Assembly: GCA_030374805.1 (NCBI GenBank)
Contig: JARGSG010000105.1
Coordinates: 104,969-168,968 of the forward strand
Direction: 5' to 3'
Source: Gracilaria gracilis
Taxonomy: Eukaryota; Rhodophyta; Florideophyceae; Gracilariales; Gracilariaceae
Length of the DNA: 64,000 nucleotides
Shown here: positions 18,625 through 28,104 of the stretch, one piece after another
Numbering within the stretch: the stretch's first letter is position 1
Layout: each line of letters starts with the position of its first letter
Translations under genes and position numbers: made by a program
The notes under the pieces: model-generated
What the model saw: the letters and a program-made list of their open reading frames with translations, nothing else
Database searches by the model: none
Told to the model about the DNA's origin: nothing

Positions 18625-20382
18625 ATGAGCGGTCAACCTCCGAACTCGGGATACTTCTCCGGATTTCGTTCCGTGCCTCTCCCGCAAAGCGGCAATGCTT
18701 CTGGGGCGTCCCAGGGACTCAACGCCAGCGGCGGGCACATTCTCCCTCCGGGGCAGCAGCCCCATGGTCACGTCATGCAGGAAGTGCCGTGGCCTTCCTA
18801 CAATGAGCTCGTCGGGCTGAACCCTCGCGTTCACGCGCATCTTTTCCGGACTGCTCCGTGGTTTCATCCTACAGCCGTTTTCAACGAGGAGCTCATCGCG
18901 TTCTATGCGGACGGTGCTGATCGCCTTCCCGGGGATCTTCCGGCGTTAGTCACCACTTCGTGGGATTGGCGTCGACGGGTTGCCGTTCCTCCTCATGCAA
19001 TCGTGCGGCGTTCCGGCGAGTCGCTGGCTTCCGCTCAGGCGGCATTGGTTCGCTTGGGCTATGCGCGGCAGAGCCGGGCGAACTTCGAGTTCCCAATTCC
19101 TGATTCCATCAGCTTTGATCTCCGGTTATACCGTACTCAGGGCGAGATTTCGTACTGCACCCGCTTGGCGGTGGTTGAGACTTACTCCTGGAGAGGACGT
19201 CCCAGTGTACGCCAGGAGGCGGTATGTTGGATTCATCCCATCATCCGGGCGGAGTTCAGGTATCTTCGCCGGGAGTCCCGTTCGCGGTGGTTACAGAACT
19301 TCATCCGCGATGAGCGCCGTGCGCGTTCCCGTTTCGGGTTTCTCGTCCCGTATCAAAACACGGAGATCAATCGAATCCGGCACAATCACCGGCTGGGCCG
19401 TTATGTTCCCATTCCCACTTGGTGGTCCTCGGTGGAGGTGTGTCGCGGGTGCTACGTGGAGTTGCCCCCGGTCCTCTCCTATCTTGGCTCCTGCCTCATC
19501 GAGGATCCGTATTCCGGACTGTGGTCCGTGGTGCTCACCGAGTGGGCTATCCGCACCGCGGCTTACCTCCTATGGGAAGTATATGACCAGTATCGACTGT
19601 GGTATGTCCCGCCTCGCCTTCGTGCGTGCATCCGAGGAATCTCGTTGCGGGTCCCTCTGGGAGGTGAAAACAATGCCGAAGAAGTTCGTGGACTCCTCGA
19701 CGTAATCGACAGAGTTGATTGGGCCAGCGTGCCCTTCGCTCAGAGCGGCCGCGGGCACGAGGACGGCGGTTTCGACCGGTCTCCGGGACGACGCACGCCA
19801 TTGGCGGGACACTTCATCTTTTTCAATCCCTGGGAGGTGCAAGAGATCACCGCAGCTGAAGCGGCAGCTCTCCGGATGGCTCCGAGGTATATCCCTTACG
19901 GGCATCCCGTTGGCTTCGTCGATGCTGACGATTTTTACCACGCCTACGGCGGTGATGACGACCAAATTATGGACGACGAACCCGAGATGGGGTATGATGA
20001 CGACGTAGTCGAAGAGGTTCCTTCCGCCAACGCGGTTGAGCCGACCTCCAATGACACGGCAGCGCCGGGAATGGCGACGGCTGAGCCGGTGAATCCACCG
20101 GCGCCCGAACCTTCGTCGGTAGGTGCAGTGGTGGCTTCCCTTCCGGACGAACCAGAGGTGATCGAGGTGCCTGCCGTCCTCCCCTCTGGGGGTGGAACCG
20201 GTGAGGCGGCTGTGATCGCTCAGTTCCTCCGAGGTGTTGGGCTTTCCGCCACTGTCGCGAGCGGGGACGTCGCCGCAATGCGGGACGCGTTGGCTGCACG
20301 CCTTATTGGCGGATCCAATCCCAGCAATGGGGGTACTGGTGAGGGCGCTCCGGGCCCCTCCAACCAAGGGTCGGGGGCTTAG
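18625..20382 (+). CDS. antisense ORF in the 3' tail of gypsy A1, unknown function
   Basis: 585 codons on the strand opposite to A1 gag and pol, between the pol end (20557) and the 3' LTR. I chose ATG 18625 (MSGQPPNSG); the frame is open further up only because of the inserted LTR of B. Residues 1-60 are Gly/Ser/Pro-rich. About 60-350 form a Trp/Arg/Tyr-rich globular core (for example PWFHPTAVFNEELIAFY, RSRWLQNFIRDERRARSRF, YVPIPTWWSSVEV). Residues about 430-470 are very acidic (DDDQIMDDEPEMGYDDD), then a Pro/Ala/Glu tail. No membrane segment, zinc knuckle or known domain is recognised. Antisense extra ORFs in this position are known from some plant LTR elements, but this one matches none I know. 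A2 lacks it. Confidence 0.6.
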   Translation: MSGQPPNSGYFSGFRSVPLPQSGNASGASQGLNASGGHILPPGQQPHGHVMQEVPWPSYNELVGLNPRVHAHLFRTAPWFHPTAVFNEELIAFYADGADRLPGDLPALVTTSWDWRRRVAVPPHAIVRRSGESLASAQAALVRLGYARQSRANFEFPIPDSISFDLRLYRTQGEISYCTRLAVVETYSWRGRPSVRQEAVCWIHPIIRAEFRYLRRESRSRWLQNFIRDERRARSRFGFLVPYQNTEINRIRHNHRLGRYVPIPTWWSSVEVCRGCYVELPPVLSYLGSCLIEDPYSGLWSVVLTEWAIRTAAYLLWEVYDQYRLWYVPPRLRACIRGISLRVPLGGENNAEEVRGLLDVIDRVDWASVPFAQSGRGHEDGGFDRSPGRRTPLAGHFIFFNPWEVQEITAAEAAALRMAPRYIPYGHPVGFVDADDFYHAYGGDDDQIMDDEPEMGYDDDVVEEVPSANAVEPTSNDTAAPGMATAEPVNPPAPEPSSVGAVVASLPDEPEVIEVPAVLPSGGGTGEAAVIAQFLRGVGLSATVASGDVAAMRDALAARLIGGSNPSNGGTGEGAPGPSNQGSGA

Positions 20383-20556
20383 TCCATCTTCCACCTGATT
20401 CCCGCTATGCGGTGTTGTTGTAGGATATAGCCTCGATGGCCATTAAACCTACTTCCGTCTATGACGCATATTTTTCCTTTCCTAAGTGCCAGTTTCGTCT
20501 TCTCCCACTTCTCAACTTCCTTATAGATGAGCTAGATTCTTCCCCTTCGGGGCGTG

Positions 20557-23500
20557 TTATCCCACTTGGGCGTTGACAATTGTCGCCGGGAGACCCGTGA
20601 GAGTACGCCGATGGTACTGCACCACTTTTGATCGTGGGAGATGCTCGATTGGCTCATCCGAGTCAGCCTCGGGTCCGTAGCCGTACCAACGTACGAGATA
20701 CTGTATGTACACCAACGGGTGATATGATTGTTCCACTATGTGGTCGACTACGAACTGCTGTCGGAAGACTTCCCGGCCTTGCCGTGTGACTACGACATCC
20801 TGCTTCGGAGAGCTCTCCGGCGGCTTCATCGTGTGTGGCACTGCGTCGGTGCTCCGGTTAAACCGTGGTGTGTCCAACAAGGTTGGTGGAACTGTCTCTT
20901 CGCGGTGTGGTCCCCTACTTGGGTCGGTGGTCACGCGTCTCGCGGTGTCGGTGTTCCCGTTTTCTTGTTCCCTTAGAGTTCCTTCTCCCGCGGGAGTCCC
21001 AGGTGGGCGTACCGCAAGTTTGCGTGGTAGCAACCGTTTCGACGGAGTTGTGTGTGGCGTCGAACGCGCTCGCGTCAACGGTAACCTTGATTGAACCGGC
21101 CTCGCCGTGGTAGTACGTGACGTTGTCAACGGGTGGCCTTCATTGGTCTGCGCCGTGGCGTGTTCCGCCTCCGTGTGCACGGGAGGTGTCAGCTCGGTTT
21201 GTCGACGTGGTTCGCTCGCTGAGCTGATCTCCCTTACAGGTGTAGTCCGTGTCCTACGGTTGGGACTTCCCTGCTGGGCATTTAGCGACGTGTCCACGGT
21301 GGGGCCCGCCTCAGGCGTGTTGGGCGACTTAGTCTCCGACGACTCTTCTCCGTCTTGGAAGTGCGAGCTCAACGGCGCCTTAGACGGTATTTCCACTCCG
21401 TTATGCGACGTAGTCACTCCAGGCGCGCTATGCGGCGTAGGCAACGGCTTCGCCGGTAACGACTGAGTCTCCTCGGTCCTGTCCCGCACGGCGGTAGTGT
21501 CTGGTGACGATTCCGCTTCTGCGTTGATGCGCGGCGACCTTGATGAGACGCCGGGCTCCCGAGAGGGCTTTGATTGCGCATTAGCGGTGTCTCTCTTCCG
21601 TGCTACACGGTGTTCCTCACGCGACAGCGCGGAAGCATGACGATTAACGAGTCCCTCCCCCTCCTTAGATGACGCGACATGGGGAGTGGGTGTCAACGCG
21701 CCAAGGCGGCGAATAATTACGCCAGGCGGCGGGGCTTCAGACAGCGAAGCGCCAGGGCGCGTAGAGTCCGATAACATCGGCAAATCCGAGAGTCCCCTAC
21801 TTGGGTGTGGTACCTCCCTAGGGCGGTTGATCGGGGGTGGGTCCGGTGTGTCCGTACTGTTCGTTACAGCTTCTGCGGTAGAATGTCCACTTGATGGGTC
21901 GTTTCCCGCGGGCGGGGGTGCAAAAACCACGCGATCGCGGGAAATGCGTTCGTGTTGCTGACCTATCTCCACTACGACAGTGTCGGATTCGACAGCAATT
22001 GCTTTGAAAGGACCATCGGCGACGGGTGAGAGCTTGTGGCGTTTCTCCTTGCCTGGGTTCCCATACTCCTTACGGATGAATACATAGTCCCCTTCTTTAA
22101 GGGCGGGTGGTCTTCGAGGGGCTCGCTGATCGAAATCACGCTTATACGCGGCTTGTGACCGGGCCATTGACCGTTGTGCTGCTGGGACCAGCTTGGTAAG
22201 CCATGTCTTCCAGGTTTCCCTGTATCCCTTCGTCGAAAGAAATTGATCCAGCGTTGGCTGTGCTTCGAGCGCCACGGGCGGTGGGGTGCGAGACAGAACC
22301 AATTCAAATGGAGTTAATCCCGTAGTACGGTGTACCTGAGTGTTGTATGCGAATGTCAGCGCCTCGGTGAACAGGTCCCACGTGGTGGGGTGATCGGCTA
22401 CGTATGAACGGAGTGCTGCTAACAGCGTCCGGTTAAACCGTTCAGCCTGCCCATTACACTGGGGGTGGTAGGTTGTCGTAAAGAGATTCTTGACATCCAG
22501 AATTCTGCATACATCCCCGAAGAACCGCGAGGCAAACTCTTTCCCGTTGTCGGAGAGTAGATTCACCGGTGGACCGTAGACGAATGCCCAATGGATGACG
22601 AATGCTTGCGCCACCGTCAATGACGTGATTCTCCGTAAGGGAACGGTACGAACGAGCTTCGAGAAACGATCCGTGATCACGAGTAAAAATTTGTTACGCC
22701 GCTTAGTAGCGAGGAACGGTCCCAAAATATCGATGGCTACGAATTCCAGGGGCGCCCTTGCGGGGAAGAGCTTCAACTTCGTCGCGTGGCGGCGAAGCTT
22801 GACGCGATTCCGAGCACACTCGGGGCAGAACCGCACAGTTGCGTCGCAATCCACAGCCATTGCTGGCCAGTAGAATTTCCTTCGCAATGTAAGGTACAGT
22901 TTCCGTCCTCCGACGTGGCCACTAAGTTTGGCATAGTGTGATAAATGTAACACCCGAGATTGTAGGGCGTGTGGCACCACTATTTGTGGGTTTCCAGTTA
23001 CCGTGCGAACGAGGTATCCAATATCATTCACCCGAAAGGGGAGATCAGCTCCTCCATTGAGTTGCGCCCGAATCTTCGTGCAGTAGGGATCGCTGAACTG
23101 TTCCCTAACCATCTCCTCCGTTGTGACGGGTACGAAGTTCCCTGGTAGGGGGTTCGCACTTTCGCTGACAGCGAGTAGGTCGTCCAGTTCCTGGTCAAAA
23201 TCCAGTTCGTCTGGCCATTCCTGTTCGATATCCTCCAGTTCACCTGCGGTGTAGTCGTCAACTGCAAAGCAGGGTATTTCCTCATCATCGACGGCTAACG
23301 CTTCCCCTGTGGTGGGTAGGCGAGAAAGGGCGTCGGCTTGTGTATTGTTGGCGCCCTTCTTGTAGGTGACGTCGAAGTCGAACTCTGCGAGACGCAGTCT
23401 CCAACGAATTAAGCGGCCTGAAGGCTCCGATATGGAGAGTAGCCATCTCAATGATGAGTGATCCGTGTACACGGTGAAATGGGCACCCATGAGGTAGGGG

Positions 23501-25407
23501 CGTAGTGTGCATAATACCCACACTACTGCAAGACATTCCTTCTCCGAGACGGAGTAATTCTTCTCATGCACGTTCAACGAACGGGACCAGTACCCAATTG
23601 GCTTGCGTTCCCCCTCTGGGGTGGTTTGAAATAAGGCGCAGCCTACCTGGTAGTCACTAGAGTCCGTGTCCACGGTATATGAAAGTCCTGGTTTTGGTAG
23701 TGACAATACTGGTGCCGTGGTTACAGCCTCTTTGAGAGAGTTAAAAGCTTCCGTCTGAGTAGACGTGAATGGGTCCAACTTAGGCGGTTGACCCTTCCGC
23801 AGGAGCGCGTTGAGAGGTGCCGCAATGTCCACAAAGTTGGGAATAAACCGTCTATAGACGTTGACTAATCCTAGAAAGGATCTCAGTTCGGTCTGGGTAG
23901 TCGGTTCAGTGGCCTGTTTCAGCGACTTCACACGAGCTTCCTCGATCATGACACGTCCTGGACGGATTATGTGACCCAGATACTTGACTGTATCCGTGAA
24001 GAATTCGCATTTCCTCAGCTTGAGTGTCACTCCGGCGTCCCGTAACGTGGCCATTATGTCTCTCACATGCGTGAGGTGATCATCCAGATTATCTGAGAAT
24101 ACAATGACGTCGTCAAGGTAGACGAGACAAGTACGCCACTTGAAGCGGGCCAGTAGGATATCAATAGCACGCTGAAAAGTAGCGAGAGCATTGGTTAAAC
24201 CAAAGGGCATCCGTTTAAAACGATAGAGGCCAGAGTGGCAGACAAACGCTGTCTTGTCCTGATCCTCCTTTCTCACTGGAACCTGCCAGTATCCCCAGTT
24301 AGCATCCAATGCCGTGAATACGGTAGCATTTCCGAGAGAATCGATGCATTCATCCATACGTGGAATAGGGTACACGTCCTTGACGGTAAGAGCGTTTAGA
24401 CGACGATAATCGATACAGAAGCGCCAGGAACCATCCGGTTTCGGAGCCAGTACCACTGGTGATGCCCACGGCGAATGTGCCGGTTCTATAACTCCTGCAC
24501 GGAGCATCTTGTCCACCTGAAATTGCTCTTCTTCTCTGGCCTTGGGCCCCGCCCTGTACGGATTTTGGGCTACTGGCCGAGAGTTGGGAAGGAGATCAAT
24601 CCGGTGTTCCGTGGTATTTATCTCTCCGAGAGAACCATCCCACATTGTGGTGAATTCACGAAGCATATCGCGCAGTCGTTTGCGGTGTGTCTCTGGAACA
24701 TGTCCGAGGTCGAGTTCTTCCAATTCCCTCACTGGGTCCAATTGGTCGTAGCTCGTCGGAACGCGTGTCTTCTCTGTCTTAACAGGCTGCTGACCCGAGA
24801 GACTCGGCGACGGAGACGAATGAGATTCAGACTCCTCCCCCTCCTTAGAGTGAACGATTCCGAGCACATCGGCAGCAGTCATCTTCGTCGGTACCAACGC
24901 AGTTGGTTGCGGCATGACCGAGCCAATCGCTTGGTTTTTCACCAGATACTGGGTTGTTTTGCCTAGATTGGCTATCAACACGTAAAACGGATTATCCGGT
25001 TCCACCTGGACCACTCCATTAGCGATGGCAAGAGAGTATTTATCATACAACGACGGCAATGGCTGGACGATTTGTAAACCGTGTTGACGGGAATTCACCT
25101 GTACCCAGACTTGAGACTCTGGAGGCACGCGTGTCGTGGAGGCAACGCGAAGCTTCGTAGATTCCCGAGAACTCGGTGGTGCTTCCTGCGCCGCAGGTAG
25201 AGGAACGTGCTTCTTGGAGGCATGCCTCAAAGGACGACGAACAATCGGCACGGACGAACCATCTTCCATTTCAACCCGCCTCTGGCGGGGCCTAATGGCA
25301 TCGACAAAGCGGTCGCAAAAGTCACAACCCAAAATGACTGGGGCGGCTAGTGACCGACAAACGACAAAGTCGAGCTTCACCACGCATGAGCCCAAGCGGA
25401 TTACCAA
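20557..25407 (-). CDS. pol: Pol of gypsy A1: protease end, RT, RNase H, integrase, chromodomain
   Basis: 1616 codons without a break. In order: the second protease half (APVILGCDFCDRF); a linker with HSKEGEE; RT (VVLAPKPDGSWRF, FTALDANWGYW, active site YLDDVIVF); RNase H (DTDSSDYQVGCALF, SEKECLAV); integrase zinc finger (HYAKLSGHVGG, CPECARNRV); DDE core with D in VAIDILG, D in LSDNGKEF and E in NGQAERFNRT; about 450 residues of Ser/Thr/Pro/Glu-rich linker; and a chromodomain (FVVDHIVEQ, YLVRWYGYG, DEPIEHLPRSK). Chromodomains guide such integrases to marked chromatin. A TAG (25408-25410) separates it from the protease start. The apparent start at 25407 is simply the codon after that TAG. Confidence 0.93.
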   Translation of the reverse strand: MVIRLGSCVVKLDFVVCRSLAAPVILGCDFCDRFVDAIRPRQRRVEMEDGSSVPIVRRPLRHASKKHVPLPAAQEAPPSSRESTKLRVASTTRVPPESQVWVQVNSRQHGLQIVQPLPSLYDKYSLAIANGVVQVEPDNPFYVLIANLGKTTQYLVKNQAIGSVMPQPTALVPTKMTAADVLGIVHSKEGEESESHSSPSPSLSGQQPVKTEKTRVPTSYDQLDPVRELEELDLGHVPETHRKRLRDMLREFTTMWDGSLGEINTTEHRIDLLPNSRPVAQNPYRAGPKAREEEQFQVDKMLRAGVIEPAHSPWASPVVLAPKPDGSWRFCIDYRRLNALTVKDVYPIPRMDECIDSLGNATVFTALDANWGYWQVPVRKEDQDKTAFVCHSGLYRFKRMPFGLTNALATFQRAIDILLARFKWRTCLVYLDDVIVFSDNLDDHLTHVRDIMATLRDAGVTLKLRKCEFFTDTVKYLGHIIRPGRVMIEEARVKSLKQATEPTTQTELRSFLGLVNVYRRFIPNFVDIAAPLNALLRKGQPPKLDPFTSTQTEAFNSLKEAVTTAPVLSLPKPGLSYTVDTDSSDYQVGCALFQTTPEGERKPIGYWSRSLNVHEKNYSVSEKECLAVVWVLCTLRPYLMGAHFTVYTDHSSLRWLLSISEPSGRLIRWRLRLAEFDFDVTYKKGANNTQADALSRLPTTGEALAVDDEEIPCFAVDDYTAGELEDIEQEWPDELDFDQELDDLLAVSESANPLPGNFVPVTTEEMVREQFSDPYCTKIRAQLNGGADLPFRVNDIGYLVRTVTGNPQIVVPHALQSRVLHLSHYAKLSGHVGGRKLYLTLRRKFYWPAMAVDCDATVRFCPECARNRVKLRRHATKLKLFPARAPLEFVAIDILGPFLATKRRNKFLLVITDRFSKLVRTVPLRRITSLTVAQAFVIHWAFVYGPPVNLLSDNGKEFASRFFGDVCRILDVKNLFTTTYHPQCNGQAERFNRTLLAALRSYVADHPTTWDLFTEALTFAYNTQVHRTTGLTPFELVLSRTPPPVALEAQPTLDQFLSTKGYRETWKTWLTKLVPAAQRSMARSQAAYKRDFDQRAPRRPPALKEGDYVFIRKEYGNPGKEKRHKLSPVADGPFKAIAVESDTVVVEIGQQHERISRDRVVFAPPPAGNDPSSGHSTAEAVTNSTDTPDPPPINRPREVPHPSRGLSDLPMLSDSTRPGASLSEAPPPGVIIRRLGALTPTPHVASSKEGEGLVNRHASALSREEHRVARKRDTANAQSKPSREPGVSSRSPRINAEAESSPDTTAVRDRTEETQSLPAKPLPTPHSAPGVTTSHNGVEIPSKAPLSSHFQDGEESSETKSPNTPEAGPTVDTSLNAQQGSPNRRTRTTPVREISSASEPRRQTELTPPVHTEAEHATAQTNEGHPLTTSRTTTARPVQSRLPLTRARSTPHTTPSKRLLPRKLAVRPPGTPAGEGTLREQENGNTDTARRVTTDPSRGPHREETVPPTLLDTPRFNRSTDAVPHTMKPPESSPKQDVVVTRQGREVFRQQFVVDHIVEQSYHPLVYIQYLVRWYGYGPEADSDEPIEHLPRSKVVQYHRRTLTGLPATIVNAQVG
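21656..21667 (-). promoter_or_regulatory. internal polypurine tract 2 of A1 (post-integrase linker)
   Basis: Minus strand TAAGGAGGGGGA, identical to the 3' PPT; it encodes SKEGEG. Confidence 0.6.
24836..24847 (-). promoter_or_regulatory. internal polypurine tract 1 of A1 (protease-RT linker)
   Basis: Minus strand TAAGGAGGGGGA, identical to the 3' PPT; it encodes SKEGEE. Confidence 0.6.
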
Positions 25408-25887
25408 CTAGATGTATCCTACCGTTGACAACGGGTTGTTATTCGCGTCAGCGACGTCAGGAATGTCGCCACGGCGAATGTGTGACCGCAAGGCGGGTGG
25501 CAATGCTGTCTCAACAATGAAGTTCGGACCTGCGCCTGTATCTAATACAGTGAGATAACGCACCATAAACTGGGGTGAAAGGCCAAGGTCGGCATAGACC
25601 TTGTAATTGCGTTTGGCCATCACCATGACTCTATCCGGGAACCGGTTATTTCTTACCCGTATCCACGGTCGACGAAGAACACCAAGGTGTTCTGAGTTCA
25701 CGTCTTCGACGGCCTGTTTCCTCGAGAGGATTCGGACCTGGGAGCGAGGCGGGGACGCCTCGGGCGCCTTCAGCCTCAACTCTGAGGGCGCCTCTCCAAG
25801 AGAGGAGACTCCCCCACAATTAGTTTTTCTGAGCAGATTCCGCCTGAGGCGTGTGCTCAGTGTTCTGAACCATTGATACCTGGACAC
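25408..25887 (-). CDS. pol: Pol of gypsy A1, protease N-terminal part
   Basis: Holds the pre-protease segment (PEASPPRSQVRILSRK), the domain start MVMAKRNYKVYADLG and the retropepsin active site VLDTGAGPN. The first 22 or so codons overlap gag. The frame is +1 relative to gag in this copy because of two extra G (a run of five, against three in A2 at the same place). In A2 and C the pol frame is -1. The frame ends in TAG at 25408-25410, at the same position as in A2. Protease would cleave Gag and Pol. Confidence 0.85.
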   Translation of the reverse strand: MSRYQWFRTLSTRLRRNLLRKTNCGGVSSLGEAPSELRLKAPEASPPRSQVRILSRKQAVEDVNSEHLGVLRRPWIRVRNNRFPDRVMVMAKRNYKVYADLGLSPQFMVRYLTVLDTGAGPNFIVETALPPALRSHIRRGDIPDVADANNNPLSTVGYI

Positions 25888-27943
25888 CAGTGGCAGAAGC
25901 GTCCGCAGTAGCGGTTGAATTTCCCTCGAGAGGGGTACGGGGGTGAGAGGTCACCATGTTCTGGGCAACCGGAGCCGCAATTGTGCGTGGAATATCCATC
26001 TTCGCGCGGATGTACGATGCCATCGGAACGGAAGCCTTCTCATCAGGTGAGAGCGATTCGTAGTTGGCTATGACTTGTGCCCACGCACGCATGGTTAAAA
26101 CGCACTGCGGAGAAGTATGCCCTCGCGTATAGCAGAGGTGACAGATCAATCCAACAATGGCGTTGACGTTCCGAGTATTCGAGAATCGCACCGCTGGGCG
26201 GGAAGCTTGCCAGCCAGGCCGTGAAGCCCGGGTTCCACCGTTCTCATATGACAGTCGAGGCGGTCGAACTCGGTTCGAATCTGCATACAGCAGTGTGTCG
26301 TCCGGAGCCGTTTGAAACGAGGCATCCGTGGTTGAGGGAAGCTCCGTCGTCGGGATTGAAAGCACGTCGCTACGGGCAAAGTGCACCTGATCATACTCCT
26401 TATTGGAGTGTGCCTCAGCCAGCATTGATGCCGACGGGGTTCCCGATTCCAACATCAACGCTTTAGCGGACTTCAACCGGGTACCCGGGACCCGTGCTCG
26501 TAGTGCATCGCCTTCGGCGCGTGCATACTGCACCAGTTCCAAGTACGTAGTCTTACGGTTTTCTTCACGGCGACGGGCCACTAGGGTCCGTATAGCCGGG
26601 TCTAGTCCATCAACGAACATGGTACAACGCTCTTGAGCGGAATAAACATTGCCACATCGGTGAAAGGCCTTATTCAGGCGCACCGAGTAATCGGTTTCCG
26701 TTTCGCCGGGGCGTTGTTTGGTGTCTCTCAGAGCGAGGATAGCCGACTGGATGGCGGTGCCAGTCGCATAGGACCCCAGTAGATACTGAACTGCTTCAGG
26801 CCAGCAAGTAACCCCTCTTTCAGAGGCGCGAGATGAACCTCTTACAGAGTTGTACTGATCTTCCGCAAGTCCGCGTAGAAAATAGGGCAGCGCGACAAAC
26901 GCCTGTCCTTCATTCATCCCAAGGATGTCGGCTTCCGCTACAAAGCGTGATAGGAAATCCAACACCAAGATGGGATCATCGCCTGTAAACAGTTGGTTAC
27001 GGAGCGACAGCTGCATCCGTTTGATACAGTCTTTGACCTTTCCCGTCCCACGGGGAGTTCTATCCAATGAGGAGTCCTCCAAACGGTAATACCGGTATGA
27101 CAACAGCTTCTTGTAGAGCAGATTGGTAGGCTTCAACTCTTTTAATCCAGAGTGCTTCCTTCCCTTCGAGCGGGCGCGTATCACACCTTGGGTGGCTGAT
27201 AACCGCTTCGAGCGTGACGAACGCTCACGAGGGGCTTCTTCTACCGACGAGTCGGACGAATCAGACCCGGTTGACCGGCGAGAAGAAAGAGAAGATGCTG
27301 ACGAATCAGAGTCGTAGTTCTTCCGCTCTTTGCGTGCTTTGGATCCACTGACCTTCTTGTCACGGTGTGAAACAGCAACCGGCTCAGCCGTGCGATTGGC
27401 TCCAACCAGGACGGTTTGTTCCACCGTTTCTAGACGGGCGCGGAGGCGAGTAAACTTCTCAGCCACGTCCTCCACGAAGTTAGCGGGTCCTCCGAAAGCT
27501 TCCAAGAGTGAGTTGACATCACCACGCAATACGCGGAGATCCTCAGAAAAGTCCTGCAAAGCAGTGTCATCCACCTTCTTTCGAAGTAACGACAACTCCT
27601 TAGCAAGGGTAGCATGGGCAGCCCGCGTGGAGCGGAGCTGCTCTTCCACAGTTAAGTGGAGGGTGTCATTGACAGTAGCCCTCAGAGGTGCCTCCGGAGT
27701 GGGAGCTACGGAAAGGACCGTACCTCCTACGATAGGAGCGGGACCAGCAACGGCAGGAGCCGGTCCATCACCTCGATGAGGGTTGATCAACGACGTGGGC
27801 GGAAGTCGAGTGGTCGTCGGTACAGCTTCAGTAGCCGGCATCCCTTTGGTCCGGGACCGTGAACGGGTGGGGATCCATGACGGAAGTGGCGGATCCGATC
27901 TTCCAGTCTGACTACGTGTCTTCGGACGATCTGACAGCGTCAT
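25820..27943 (-). CDS. gag: Gag polyprotein of gypsy A1
   Basis: About 707 residues. I chose ATG 27943 (MTLSDRPKTRSQTG) because A2 starts identically; the frame is open 22 codons further. Layout: basic/Ser-rich start; a predicted coiled coil near residues 110-170 (HATLAKELSLLRKKVDDT); a Ser/Asp and Lys/Arg patch; the capsid core (YRYYRLEDSSLD, FTGDDPILVLDFLSRFV, TYLELVQYARAEGDAL); and one CCHC knuckle, CHLCYTRGHTSPQC. The gag stop TAA is directly preceded by CAG-AAA-AAC, the candidate frameshift site. No break inside. It would assemble the particle and package RNA. Confidence 0.92.
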   Translation of the reverse strand: MTLSDRPKTRSQTGRSDPPLPSWIPTRSRSRTKGMPATEAVPTTTRLPPTSLINPHRGDGPAPAVAGPAPIVGGTVLSVAPTPEAPLRATVNDTLHLTVEEQLRSTRAAHATLAKELSLLRKKVDDTALQDFSEDLRVLRGDVNSLLEAFGGPANFVEDVAEKFTRLRARLETVEQTVLVGANRTAEPVAVSHRDKKVSGSKARKERKNYDSDSSASSLSSRRSTGSDSSDSSVEEAPRERSSRSKRLSATQGVIRARSKGRKHSGLKELKPTNLLYKKLLSYRYYRLEDSSLDRTPRGTGKVKDCIKRMQLSLRNQLFTGDDPILVLDFLSRFVAEADILGMNEGQAFVALPYFLRGLAEDQYNSVRGSSRASERGVTCWPEAVQYLLGSYATGTAIQSAILALRDTKQRPGETETDYSVRLNKAFHRCGNVYSAQERCTMFVDGLDPAIRTLVARRREENRKTTYLELVQYARAEGDALRARVPGTRLKSAKALMLESGTPSASMLAEAHSNKEYDQVHFARSDVLSIPTTELPSTTDASFQTAPDDTLLYADSNRVRPPRLSYENGGTRASRPGWQASRPAVRFSNTRNVNAIVGLICHLCYTRGHTSPQCVLTMRAWAQVIANYESLSPDEKASVPMASYIRAKMDIPRTIAAPVAQNMVTSHPRTPLEGNSTATADASATGVQVSMVQNTEHTPQAESAQKN

Positions 27944-28090
27944 GACCAGAACAACCGTACAACGGGATAATCGACAGCCAATCGGCTGGGACTTCCAGTG
28001 AACTTCCAAATGGAGACAAGGGCAAATGAACTAACCTCGCAACGAGTGAATTCCCGAGTGAATCTTCTGGCAAAAACTAAAAGCTTCTAG

Positions 28091-28102
28091 GTCGGGAGAC
28101 CA
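28091..28102 (-). other. primer-binding site of A1
   Basis: Minus strand TGGTCTCCCGAC, 2 nt inside the 5' LTR edge. Same core as in B and C. Confidence 0.78.
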
Positions 28103-28104
28103 CT

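Noticed and set aside
19570..20394. 274-codon minus ORF as a C-terminal extension of A1 pol
   Set aside because: It lies downstream of the pol stop, has no start context, and mirrors the better antisense ORF on the plus strand.
20557..28010. CTC-N5-GAG dyads in elements A and C as a counterpart of the ACC-N5-GGT motif of B
   Set aside because: About six exact sites in 7.5 kb of A (for example 23731, 24632, 26814, 26844) and about six in C against roughly 2-3 expected; enrichment is too small, and the spacing too variable, to claim without a computed test.
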